A stretch of DNA of 59,889 nucleotides from Triparma columacea (lineage: Eukaryota; Sar; Bolidophyceae; Parmales; Triparmaceae). The notes beneath the pieces were generated by a model that did not search any database, had not been told where the DNA came from, and saw only the letters and a list, made by a program, of their open reading frames with translations. The position numbers and the translations under genes were made by a program. Positions 43,409 to 53,578 of this stretch are shown piece by piece (the first letter of the stretch is position 1; the number at the start of each line of letters is the position of its first letter). The stretch spans positions 10,945 through 70,833 of the forward strand of contig BRYA01000702.1 in assembly GCA_030267965.1 (NCBI GenBank), read 5' to 3'.

Positions 43409-45223
43409 AATATCCTCCGGGAGTCTCTTGCATGCCGCAGTTCCCTGAAGCGCAACAACTTCATCTCCGTCAAGGCGCTTTCGCTTAAGCCTATCTGACA
43501 GAGCGAGAATCCACCTGGTGAGGAAGATTACGAGAGCATTCTCACGGCCGTTACAGTACGAGCACCTGGGCTGGTCCTCCAAGAGTGTCTTGAGGCAGGA
43601 CAGAACGGTGACGCGTTCAAGTATGCGGTGCCACCTAGAATGGAGGAGGTCCTCGACAGTCGACATATTTTGATCGGCAGCGGCAGAGATTAGGGCAGTG
43701 CAGTTTGAGAAGCAGTCTTCACCGATGGAGACGGCAGGAGATAAACTGAGTCTCGTCAGGGCGGTGCATCCGTAGAAGGCACGATAACTAAGCGTGGTCA
43801 CTGAGTCCGGGATGGTGATGGCCGTGAGGGAGGAGCATCCGTGGAAGGCGCCATTGCCAATCGTCGTCACTCCGTCCGGGATGGTGATGGCCGTGAGAGA
43901 GGAGCATCCGTCGAAGGCGCCCAGGCCAATCGTTGTCACTCCGTTCGGGATGGTGATGGCCGTGAGAGAGGAGCATTCAGAGAAGGCGCCCTCGTCAATC
44001 GACGTCACTCCGTCCGGGATGGTGATGGCTGTGAGGGAGGAGCATCCGGAGAAGGCGTGAAGTCTAATCGTCGTCACAGAATCCGGGATGGTAATGGATG
44101 TGAGGGAGGAGCATGTTTCGAAGGCGTTGTGGCTAATTGTAGTCACTCCGTCCGGGATGGTGATGGCCGTGAGGGAAGTGCAGTCAGAGAAGGCGCAATT
44201 GTCAATTATCGTCACTCCGTCCGGGATGGTGATGGCCGTGAGGGAGGAGCATCCATAGAAGGCGCTATAGCCAATTGTCGTCACTCCGTCTGGGATTGTG
44301 ATGGCTGCGAGGGAGGAGCATCCGCAGAAGGCACCCTCGCCAATTGTCGTCACTCCGTCTGGGATTGTGATGGCTGCGAGGGAGGAGCATCCGCAGAAGG
44401 CACCCTCGCCAATTGTCGTCACTATGACCGGGATGGTGATGGCCGTGAGGGAGGAGCATCCCAAGAAGGCTTCATCGCCAATCATCGTCACTCCATTCGG
44501 GATGGTGATGGCCGTGAGGGAGGAGCATTCCCAGAAAGCGTGTTCGCCAATCATTGTCACTCCGTCCGGGATGGTGATGGCCGTGAGGGAGGAGCAACTC
44601 GCGAGGGCGCCTTCGCCAATCATCGTCACTGAGTCCGGGATTGTGATGGCCGTGAGGGAGGAGCACTCTCCAAAGGCCCATGCGTCAATTATCGTCACTC
44701 CGTCCGGGATTGTGATGGCTGCAAGGGAGGAGCATTTAGTGAAGGTGAAATCGTCAATAGTCGTCACTCCATCCGGGATTGTGATTGCCGCGAGGGAGGA
44801 GCATCCGTTGAAGGCGTCGCTGCCAATCGTTGTCACTGAGTCCGGGATTGTGATGGCTGCGAGGGAGGAGCATTTGTAGAAGGCGCCCTTTTCAATCGAC
44901 GTCACTCCGTCAGGGATGGTAATGGCTGTGAGGGAAGAGCATCTGTAGAAGGCGCCCTCGCCAATCGACGTCACTCCGTCAGGAATGGTAATGGATGTGA
45001 GGGAGGAGCATCTGTAGAAGGCGCCCTCGCCAATCGAAGTCACTCCTTGTGCAAAAGTCACTTCTGTGAGTTCACGATTGCCTCTGAAGCTCCCTGTTCC
45101 GGAGTATACTGCTGTTTTGGGAAGGGGAGAGCCCCCATCATCTGGGTCGTCATAGTCATCACCATAGTCATCACCATCGTCATCACTAGAGTCAATACCA
45201 TACATAAAGTCTAATTCACTCAT
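43382..45223 (-). CDS. BspA-type leucine-rich repeat (LRR_5) protein
   Basis: A single exon of 613 aa. An acidic Asp-rich N-terminus (residues about 10-30) is followed by about 20 head-to-tail 23-residue repeats of the form AITIPDGVTTIGEGAFxGCSSLT, the BspA/LRR_5 signature. Two adjacent units (about 44276-44416) are nearly identical, so the array is still expanding. After the repeats comes a conserved 120-residue tail ending RLPEDIWRVILEFL. That tail resembles an F-box first helix but sits at the extreme C-terminus. There is no signal peptide, so it is probably intracellular. LRR_5 proteins bind proteins; the partner is unknown. The paralogue lies 360 bp upstream. Confidence 0.88.
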   Translation of the reverse strand: MSELDFMYGIDSSDDDGDDYGDDYDDPDDGGSPLPKTAVYSGTGSFRGNRELTEVTFAQGVTSIGEGAFYRCSSLTSITIPDGVTSIGEGAFYRCSSLTAITIPDGVTSIEKGAFYKCSSLAAITIPDSVTTIGSDAFNGCSSLAAITIPDGVTTIDDFTFTKCSSLAAITIPDGVTIIDAWAFGECSSLTAITIPDSVTMIGEGALASCSSLTAITIPDGVTMIGEHAFWECSSLTAITIPNGVTMIGDEAFLGCSSLTAITIPVIVTTIGEGAFCGCSSLAAITIPDGVTTIGEGAFCGCSSLAAITIPDGVTTIGYSAFYGCSSLTAITIPDGVTIIDNCAFSDCTSLTAITIPDGVTTISHNAFETCSSLTSITIPDSVTTIRLHAFSGCSSLTAITIPDGVTSIDEGAFSECSSLTAITIPNGVTTIGLGAFDGCSSLTAITIPDGVTTIGNGAFHGCSSLTAITIPDSVTTLSYRAFYGCTALTRLSLSPAVSIGEDCFSNCTALISAAADQNMSTVEDLLHSRWHRILERVTVLSCLKTLLEDQPRCSYCNGRENALVIFLTRWILALSDRLKRKRLDGDEVVALQGTAACKRLPEDIWRVILEFL

Positions 45224-45584
45224 TGTAGGGATGGAGAGGTCCTTTTATTGCAGTGCTCGCACTAGAGTATGCTTGGGTATGGCGTGAATGTTTAGATGGA
45301 GAGGAGGGGATTGAAAGTTGGGGATTTGGGCGACGTTGTTTTGTTGGGGACCAAATTTAGCTAAGGCCTGTAATATGTTTGGTTATGGTGTAGGTATTAT
45401 TGTCGTTGTTGGTATTGTGAAGAGTTAGGTTGGTTGTGAAACGTAGCTAAGGTGTATAATACAGTTTTCTTGTCAAATTCTGCCCAAATCTCCCACCAAG
45501 GTTTTCATCATTTTTCCTGCTTCTGAAAAGAGCTAAAGAATAATACACCTTTCTTGCCTACATTGTTCAACATTGATTTTAGAG
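45224..45584. other. Intergenic spacer between the duplicated LRR genes
   Basis: About 360 bp. Nothing recognised apart from the shared 38-bp segment at its end. Confidence 0.45.
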
Positions 45585-46364
45585 TTACAGAAATTCCAGA
45601 ATAACTCTCCACATAACTTTCGGGAGCCTCTTGCGTACCACGGTTACCCCAAGTGCTCGTGCTTCACCTCCGTTTTCTCGCTTCCTCTTTTTTTGGTCCG
45701 TAAAGAGTTCCTTGAGGCAGGACAGAACGGTGACGCGTTCACGTATGGCGTACCACCTAGAATGGAGGAGGTCCTCAACAGTCGCCATATTTTGATCGGC
45801 AGCGGCAGAGATTAGGGCAGTGCAGTTTGAGAAGCAGTGTGGACCGATAGAGACGGCAGGAGATAAACTGAGTCTCGTCAGAGCGGAGCATTCCTGAAAG
45901 GCGTAATCACCAATCGTCGTCACAGAGTCCGGGATTGTGATGGCTGCGAGGGAGGAGCATTCGTAGAAGGTGTAATCGCCAATCGACGTCACTCCGTCCG
46001 GGATTGTGATGGCTGCGAGGGAGGAGCATCTAACGAAGGCGTGATTGCCAATCCTCGTCTCTCCGTCCGAGATTGTGACGGCCGTGAGGGAAGAGCATCC
46101 GCTGAAGGCGCGTTCGCCAATCGTTGTCACTGAGTCCGGGATTGTGATGGCCGTGAGGGAGGAGCATAAACCGAAGGCGCAACTGCCAATCATTGTCACT
46201 GAGTCCGGCGTGCGAGGTCTACATTGGAGGTGTTCCAGTTTCCGATTGAGTGATTGAACATTGAACTTTGTTGCTATTACTGCTTTGCTGCCCCCGAACA
46301 GGTCTACATTGTCGGACAAAGAGCCTTCCCCGTCGCTGCTATTACTGCTTTGCTGCCCCCTCAC
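45585..46364 (-). CDS. Second BspA-type LRR protein, 5' end unclear, probably a truncated paralogue
   Basis: The open frame reaches 46364, but the first ATG in frame is at 46193, giving about 202 aa. It has six 23-residue LRR_5 units and the same C-terminal tail as its neighbour, with matching blocks FSNCTALISAAADQNM, TVEDLLHSRW, RVTVLSCLK and VMWRVILEFL. The N-terminal acidic region is missing; the frame upstream of 46193 matches nothing and contains two copies of a 24-bp sequence (46272-46295 and 46337-46360). A non-ATG or spliced start upstream cannot be excluded (GAACAG|GTGAGG at 46364 looks like a donor). The gene may be a decaying copy. Confidence 0.65.
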   Translation of the reverse strand: MRGQQSSNSSDGEGSLSDNVDLFGGSKAVIATKFNVQSLNRKLEHLQCRPRTPDSVTMIGSCAFGLCSSLTAITIPDSVTTIGERAFSGCSSLTAVTISDGETRIGNHAFVRCSSLAAITIPDGVTSIGDYTFYECSSLAAITIPDSVTTIGDYAFQECSALTRLSLSPAVSIGPHCFSNCTALISAAADQNMATVEDLLHSRWYAIRERVTVLSCLKELFTDQKKRKRENGGEARALGVTVVRKRLPKVMWRVILEFL

Positions 46365-47420
46365 CTGTTCCTTCTTGAGAGAGATCCCCAGGTTATAGAA
46401 AAGATCACCGGGGAGAGAGGAGGAACAAAGTGCTATTTGGAAAAGATGTAGAACTATGTGGAGGTATTTGGCCGAGCAGAGGGATGTAAACAGTAAACAG
46501 TCGGACTTCGAAACTCCTGGCTACAATTCAATGGTGAAATGGAACAATATATCTTTATTAATAATTGCTAAATTTCCCAGAAAGGAGATAGAAGAGAGAT
46601 AGTATAGTTTGCTTTTACGGTGCAAGTTGGTGGTTGGAACTTCATGGGCTTGGTACACGCCGACTTGCTCTATTACTCTTGAATTGTTCCACCAGACCCA
46701 AACAGATCACCACCATGTCCCCCCCGTACCCCCCCCCCCCCCCCCTTTTTTCAATCCCCTTGTGGTTGAAGAGGTGGGGGACGAAGGTGGTCGTGCTCTT
46801 GATCTAGGAGAGGGGGGGGGGGGGGTTGGTATAATTTAGGGGGAGAGTAGAGGAGATGAGTGGAGGGCCACTGGTGGAAGCGGAAGCGAGTCAACCCTGA
46901 TTTACCTTGGGTAGGAATTAATTCTCCAGGGGTCCAGGGAGTTTGCTATTTCTGTGTAAGTTGATCCATATTATCACAATGAAAGTGAGGGCGCCCCATT
47001 AGTTTTCTACGTCCGTCGATTTCCCGATTGTGTCCCTTTAAATTTCCGTATTATATCCCAGTAAGCACAAATGTCCCCTCCTCATGTCGAGACTCCGATT
47101 TCATTCTATGGTCAATTTGGGCACATTGTCACAAATAACTCGTCTACCCTCCCCCACTTGTGTGTCTATTCGACCCGACATGTTCCGGGAACTACTAATC
47201 TATATCGTCAATGTCTTCAATGCGTCCATCATTTCCTCAAAATCCAATCCCCCAAGACGAAGCTCTCACGCCAGAGGTCTATAATACCTTTCTACCCCGA
47301 GGTCTATAATACCTTTCTACCCCGAGGTCTATAATACCTTTCTACCCCTCTTTTCACATCGCACCATCCCTCTCCCTTGTCTGATTCTCGACCCTCCTCC
47401 CCTCCCAGCATACTAACTAG
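46365..47420. other. About 1 kb intergenic region with homopolymers and tandem repeats
   Basis: It holds long C and G runs near 46726-46745 and 46811-46824, and three copies of a 25-bp repeat at 47274-47348. No frame here is convincing as a gene. Confidence 0.5.
47274..47348 (+). repeat. Three exact copies of a 25-bp unit upstream of the coiled-coil gene
   Basis: Unit GAGGTCTATAATACCTTTCT plus ACCCC at 47274, 47299 and 47324. They end 72 bp before the ATG at 47421, so they may be promoter or 5'-UTR elements. The TATAAT core is noted but not proof of a TATA box. Confidence 0.9.
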
Positions 47421-50400
47421 ATGTCAGACTCCGACTCTGATGATTTAAATGATTTAATTTTGTGGGGGGCCCGCCGCCCTCAGAAGGGGAAGAAGGTGAG
47501 CGAAACATGTCGTCATACGTTAATTCATTGTCCATCATCCAAACCTTTTCTGCTTGTTTCGCTCGCCGCAGAAAAGTAAACATTCGCCGGGCATTGAGCT
47601 TGATGATGATGGTGGTGATGGTGGAGCTGACCAAGCAGTGAAGGTGAGTAAAAATGTTATACGTTAATTGATTGTCCATCATCCAAACCTTTTCTGCTTG
47701 TTTCGCTCGCTGCAGAAAAGAAAGTCGACAAATACCACGTCGACAACTACCACGACTACGACAACGGCTAACAAGGCTACCAAGGGCAAGAAACAGAAGA
47801 AAGATGGGGGTTCTACGGGTGTATCACAAGGAAGCGCAGCAGCTGGGAAGAAGAAGGTAAGGAGGAAAATTGAGTCAGACGTGCTTCAGACCCACTTTCT
47901 CTTCCCCCCCCCCTACTACTAACCCTTCCCCTCCCCCGTTCCACCTTTCAGAGCGGCAGCCCCATCGCATTTAGTCTTCCATCTACACTCTCTTTCCTTG
48001 CTCAGACTCAAGGTAAGAGAGTATTTTTGGGGGGGCAGTTTTATGAAGCAGAACAGAGCAGGAACGACATTTTCAGCGTCATTTTCTGTCTTATACGCAT
48101 TATTTGCTGATTAATAGGGTTTAAACGCTAACTTAAAACCCCTCTCAACGCCCCATACCCCCTGCAGCAGTGACGACTGTAGAAAGACAAGAGGTAGCCG
48201 CCACCAGTTTGCGCGTTGCCGGTACGGCGACAACGCCGGTGTACCCCGTAGGCGACCAGCACGCCCGCGCGCTGCTCATCAGTCAAATCGAGTCGTGTCC
48301 CGGCCCACGCACCGAGGTTTCCTACCTGCTAACGCGCATTCTTGCCCTCACGGATCGGGAGAACTTCCCCTCCTTCCCGCCCACACTCAGAAACCAAGTC
48401 ATGGCAGCCGCCCTCGTGTTTGGCAAAGAACCCACTTCGAGAGAGATCAGTAGGGGGGAGGCCGTTATCGCAGCTTCCGTCACCCCCTCCCTCCAGGGCA
48501 ACCGCAACCGCCTATTACAGTCCTCCCCGCCCCTCCCTCAAGATATCCCGGAGTTTAATATCATAATCTACATGGTTGAGCAGACGCTTACGCTCGAGCA
48601 ATATACCCAGGCGGATGAGACAATCCTCTCCGTTATACCTAAGTACGTGGTTAAGGACATCATCGACCAGATCAAGGTTGCTAAAGAAGTTTATATCTGC
48701 GTCAACATTGGGCCCCCAGGGGGCCTGAACTCCGTCCGCCGTACTTACGGCGCAGTGCTCAGCCAGTCAAACCTGGTGCTGCAGAAAGTGCGCCCGGCCG
48801 CCCTGGGCATCTTCCAGGAGCTCGTGATGGACGTCAGCAACGCAGTGGCAAAGAAGCAGGCAGAAAAAGAGGAAAATGTGAGCTTAACCAAGAGTTTATT
48901 CGTTGAGCTCATCACAGCTAAGGCGCCACGGATGAAACTGGGCGCCCTCGCGTCCTTTGCGCTGGGCAGCGAGCCCTCGGGTAAGGACGCCTTCGTCCGC
49001 GTCCGCGACAAGGTGTGGGGGAAGGTGCGTATCTCTCCGTCAATCCCCCCCCGCAACCCCCCCCCCACTCCTACCCCTCACCCCCTTCCTACCCCCCCCC
49101 ATCCTCAGAATGTGTCGAAGTTAACCTCGGGGGAAAAGGCGGACATCGCGTCACATGCTGTTGCAATAGTAGCGAATGAGTCCAAGGCCGCGTTCATCTC
49201 CTTCATCGCGGTGAAAAAGGACATGCGAGGCTTGAAGTGCGTCAGCGAGGGGTCTTCCTTTACCATCACCCCGCTGATTACCGCACCCTCCAACAAGCCT
49301 AAGTCCAGCAGGGCCGCTGCCCCTGCCCCCGCTGCCACGGCCCCTCCTATCGAAGCCGCTCCCGCCACTATGGTTGTTCTCGACGCCTTCGTCGCAGGAA
49401 GCACCGCCTCTGGCGCTTCCTCTGCCTCCACCCTGATTACCGCACCCACCAATGCGCCCAAGTCAACCAAGGCCGCTGCCCCTGCCCCCGCTGCCCCGGC
49501 CCCTCCTATCGAAGCCGCTCCCGCCTCTATGGTTGCTCTCGACGCCTTCGACGCAGGAAGCGCCGCCTCTGGCGCTTCTTCTGCCTCCACCCTCGCCGTA
49601 AGGCTAGCCAACTTGGACGCAGTAAGTGCAAAGTCTCAAAGCGCGAAGGCATTATTGCAAGAGATCGGGAAGGCTCAAAAGAACTTGAAGGTGCACAAGA
49701 ATAAGTGGAAAACTTTGTTGAAGGAGGTGAGAATGGACAATTCGAAGAATGAGAAACACCCTATCCAATACCTCCTCTCCTAAAATCCACCTCGGTCCCC
49801 TCGACGCTGCCAACCTAACCCATTGACGCGAACCATTTCGCGACTCGCTTTGCCCATCACAGGACCCTAACAACCACGAGGCCATAGCCAACGCGGAAGC
49901 AAACTACTGGAGGTGGAAAAATAGGGTACAGGAGCTTGGTGGAGAACTCGGTGTCAATGGTCAGTACCCCATCAAAAAGAAACTCAAGATAGTATTGGGA
50001 CTCAATAAGGAGATCGATACCCACCAACAGGAGGTAAGTGTTAAGCTATTTTTGGAACGCCGACCTTATAAACACCAACTCACCTTTCGCCGCGGACGAC
50101 GAGAACAGTACACTGAGCTTGAAGACAAGCTTAACAACTCTGACAGCCGTTCGGAGGCCGAGATGAAGCAGATCAGAAGTGAGGCCAAGACATGCCAAGA
50201 CAACATTGCCATCCGCATCACCGAGGTCGACAAAATAATCCTTACCATCCCCGAGCTAAAGAGTGCGATCACCGACATCAACCAAAGACTCAAGGAGGAG
50301 CTGAAAGCCATTTACGAGGTGAGAATTGGGAAAACCTGAAACAAGAAATGATAAACAAACGCCGCAAGCTTCGCCATTCTAAACTACTATTGTTGCTTCG

Positions 50401-50563
50401 CTCATTGCAGAGGTTCGCCAAGCAACAGAGGGAGATCGACGCCAACAGTACAAAGATCGGAGAGCTCGCCACCACGGTCAACGCCAGGTTCGAGGAGGTC
50501 GAGGCCAAGTTGGACAAGATCGCCAGGAACGAGGGGGAGCTCACGGCCAAGGTCGACAGGTAG
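47421..50563 (+). CDS. Nine-exon unknown protein, basic N-terminus and coiled-coil C-terminus
   Basis: Exons 47421-47495, 47572-47643, 47716-47856, 47952-48012, 48168-49024, 49109-49726, 49863-50033, 50109-50318, 50411-50563; 785 aa, all phases agree. I recognise no family. Residues 1-100 are Ser/Asp- then Lys/Thr-rich and look nuclear. Residues about 115-400 are a folded helical region. Residues about 450-565 contain two about 53-residue Ala/Pro-rich repeats (each with AAPAPAA, PPIEAAPA and SGASSAST). The last about 200 residues are charged heptad helix (TELEDKLNN, KLDKIARNEGELTAKV), a likely coiled coil. Introns 1 and 2 are near-identical copies of each other. The start is supported by the in-frame upstream TAG. 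Confidence 0.75.
47496..47571 (+). other. Introner-like intron, copy 1
   Basis: A 76-bp intron. Bases 47515-47576 match 47659-47720 at 60 of 62 positions by eye, ending TTTCGCTCGCCGCAG and continuing into the first five exon bases AAAAG. Confidence 0.85.
47644..47715 (+). other. Introner-like intron, copy 2
   Basis: A 72-bp intron, homologous over its whole length to 47496-47571. The exon between the copies is not duplicated, so this is not a simple exon-intron tandem duplication. Confidence 0.85.
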
Positions 50564-50727
50564 AAACTGGTACCCTCCTAATTCACCACTATTTTATCAC
50601 ACGAACTCTTTACTTATTAAACTTACGGAGGAACTCTCACTCCGACTCTTAGCACTTGAAGAAGTCATGTAAATGACAAATTTGTGATAAGATAAAATGT
50701 CATAAAATTTACTCACAAAATAAACAA

Positions 50728-51627
50728 TCATCTTACATTCCTTCTCCCCCTTCTTCTCCTCTTCCTCCCCCCCCCACGACCACCTTGATCGTTCTCGCCC
50801 CTCTTCAACAAACTATATAGGTAGACGGTCTCTAGCTCCTCTGCAGTAATCTTAGCCCATTCCCCCTTCCCAAGCAACGGAGAGAGGTAGTCCTTCTTGG
50901 TGTAGCTGCAATGCGAGTGATGAGCGAAGAGTGAGCAAAGTGATAAGGTTAACAACCCCCCTACGGCTCGGTGACGCCACCTCACCTAACTGTCAACCAC
51001 CTGCCCCCAGGCACTAAGCCCTTGCTAATGTTCTTGCTAACCTTCCCCACCCCCTCCGCATCCTTGGCCAAATATAAACCGTCAATCAACCCCTTGTCGA
51101 TAACGCCGTCCCACTTTTCCTCCCCGATCCCTGATTGGCAGTCCATCTCCACCCACTCCACCCCCGTTTGCCTGGACTTCATCTGTTTGACCACTGTCTG
51201 AGAAAAGTCACAGGCCGTCACCTCAACGCCTTTGCCGCCAGCCTCCTTCATCAACTGTGGGAGGTTGCTGGTGCCGTTTCCGACCACGAGCCAACGGCCT
51301 GGGGTCAGGGACGTGTGTGTTGCCCCATCGACTGTCTGGTAGGTTGGAACGAGGGAAGTTGGTTCTACGGCCCACTCGAACTGCGACAAGCGGAACGAAG
51401 AATGAGTGAAGGAGACATGGAGACATGAGCGAGCGGAGCTCACTCAACCCAACTCCTTTTGCTCATCACTTCACCTCCCCACAACTCACATTCTCGCCCT
51501 TCAACTTATTGTAGATTGCGTTCCAATAGGACGGCGTCGAAAGAGGCGTGGCCTGTGTAGTACTTGACTTGAAGAATGGCGAGTTCGCTCGCGCAAAATC
51601 AATCATAGAACGTCCAAACTTGCTCAT
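50728..51627 (-). CDS. SAM-dependent methyltransferase, METTL13/EEF1A-KMT4-like
   Basis: Exons 51490-51627, 50986-51380, 50728-50905; 236 aa, phases 0 and 2. It has TPSYWNAIYNK (the YW-x-x-Y start of this family), motif I WLVVGNGTSNLPQLM, the acidic strand ACDFSQTVVKQM, WVEMDC and DGVIDKGLIDGL. The DKG-LIDGL block is characteristic of the METTL13/ECE2/EEF1AKMT4 group, which methylates lysines or the N-terminus of elongation factor 1A; the substrate here is inferred. The C-terminus is Arg/Lys-rich (GGRKRRRRGRRNVR), possibly for nucleic-acid or nuclear binding. Both introns end in the TTCGCTC...GCAG style. The gene is divergent from RecA with 181 bp between starts. Confidence 0.83.
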
Positions 51628-51808
51628 TTCTCAGAGTTTTGACGAGGGTAAATCCAAATAGAGAGGGAAAGGAGCCTATATTTGGCCTATATATGCAGAG
51701 ATCCTAAATATAATACAGACGGACAGGGAGACAAGTAATTGCGGCAATTGAGAAACGGTGGAGAGCCAAGACTTTTCTGAACTGCCAAGGCCCATCAAAA
51801 AAATTACC

Positions 51809-53228
51809 ATGCGCCTCCTAATCATTGCGACGGCACTCAACTTAGTGACGGGCTTCTTCGTACCTATACCCTCTCACACAATTACCCAAAAAAACTTCGC
51901 TATCTACGCTAAAGCAGGTACTGGAGAGGAGGACGCAAAGGGGCGTGTTCTTGACGGTGTATTATCAAGCATTGAACGATCTTATGGGAGGGGATCAATC
52001 ATGAGGTGAGATTTTTGGGTTAATAACTTCGCGCATCTTGGTTAATAATCCCGAAAGACTCGTAAACACGCTCAACTTTGACAACTTCTCCTCCCCCCCC
52101 ATCACAGACTTGGGGAGAATACACAGATGGATGTCGAAACAATCAGCACTGGGGCGCTGACTCTCGACGTTGCCTTGGGCGGGGGTCTCCCCAGGGGCCG
52201 CGTAGTCGAGATCTATGGTCCTGAGTCCAGCGGCAAGACCACCCTTGCTCTACATGTAATTGCCCAGGCCCAGAAGAGCGGGGGGGTCGCGGCCTTCATA
52301 GACGCGGAGCACGCCCTCGATCCAGCTTACTCCGAGCGCCTCGGGGTCAACGTGGACGAGCTTCTCGTTAGCCAGCCCGACTCAGGGGAGATGGCCCTTG
52401 ATGTGGTTGATCAGTTAGTGAGGAGTAGGTGAGTGAGGAGCGAAGCGGGGGTGTGCATATTGACGCATATATCATGTCGCGCATACAGCAAAACCCACTT
52501 ATGCAACCCTTTCCTTTTCTTGCTTCACTCCGTGCCCTCGCAGCGCTGTGGATGTTGTGGTGATCGATTCAGTTGCGGCTCTGGTCCCTAGAGCCGAGCT
52601 CGAGGGCGACATGAGCGACGCTCAGATCGGACTTCAGGCCCGCCTGATGAGTAAAGCCATGAGGAAGATCACCGGCTCCCTTTCCAAGTCCAACTGCTGC
52701 GTTATTTTTCTCAACCAGCTCAGGTCCAAGGTTGGAGTTATCTACGGTTCGCCCGAGGTAACGTCCGGGGGAAACGCCCTCAAGTTCTACGCCTCCGTGA
52801 GGCTTGATACCAGGAGGAAGGAAGTCCTCGCCGACAACGCTGGGATTAACGTCAAGGTCAAGGTGGTCAAGAACAAGGTTGCTGCCCCATTCAAAGTTGT
52901 GTTCTTCGACATTCTCTTTGGTACCGGTATCGACTCCTTGGGCTGCATGCTCGACGCTGCCAATGAACTCGGGATCGTGATCAGGAAGGGGTCGTGGTAC
53001 TCGTACAACGACTCCAATTTCGCCCAGGGGAAGGCCCGGGCTTGCCAGGCGCTCGAGGACAACCCGGAGATGGCGCAGGAGATCGAGGAGAAGGTGAGAG
53101 AGGCGCTATCAAACATCGGAAAGGGCATCGAACCCCCAAAGAACTTGCCCGGTGTGGCGTTGGTGGACGAGGAGGGGGCTGCTGTTGAGGAGAATAAGGA
53201 GGAGGTTGAGGGGAGCGTTAAGGTGTGA
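51809..53228 (+). CDS. RECA: Plastid-targeted RecA recombinase
   Basis: Exons 51809-52005, 52108-52428, 52544-53228; 400 aa, both joins phase 2. The bacterial RecA core is complete: Walker [35 protein letters not shown] (Walker B region), [15 protein letters not shown] and [12 protein letters not shown]. RecA binds single-stranded DNA and catalyses strand exchange. The leader [19 protein letters not shown] is a signal peptide with Phe at the junction TG/FF, followed by a basic stretch: a typical stramenopile plastid precursor. So it probably repairs plastid DNA and came from the plastid ancestor. The introns and leader exclude bacterial contamination. The acidic C-terminal tail is as in bacterial RecA. 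Confidence 0.95.
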
Positions 53229-53578
53229 AGTTTGGGCGGAGAGTGGGGAGGGTTGGGCTGGGAGTGGCACTTGATATAAACTTTGCAACGCGATAAGCAT
53301 CAAAATTATCAACTTTTCTTAAACTGAGAAATAACAAGACTGAGAAAAACGATGAAAATAAACGAGTGAGAAATAACGGGTTAGGGTACCACCTGGGGCA
53401 GAGAATTTACCCCCCAGATTTTGGGTTTGGTGGCAGTTTTGGTCCACTCCATCTTCCTCCAATATTTGCACCTACACGACACTTCTGCCTAAGTGGAGTA
53501 GCTTGAAGGCTTCGTTGTTCATTCTCACATCGTAATTTGCCGCTACAATCTTACATTCGGGGATAGGTTCGCTCAAAA
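53229..53578. other. Intergenic, no gene seen
   Basis: 350 bp between two plus-strand genes, AT-richer than flanks. No supported feature. Confidence 0.45.

Noticed and set aside
43794..44879. Long plus-strand open frames across the LRR array
   Set aside because: They are antisense reflections of the 69-bp repeat; the minus frame gives perfect LRR_5 units and a conserved tail.
48170..49783. Coiled-coil gene as a single-exon 537-aa frame
   Set aside because: It has no ATG, reads through a C-rich intron at 49025-49108, and joins phase-correct exons on both sides.
51809..53228. Bacterial contamination suggested by RecA
   Set aside because: Two spliceosomal introns and a bipartite plastid leader show it is a nuclear gene.
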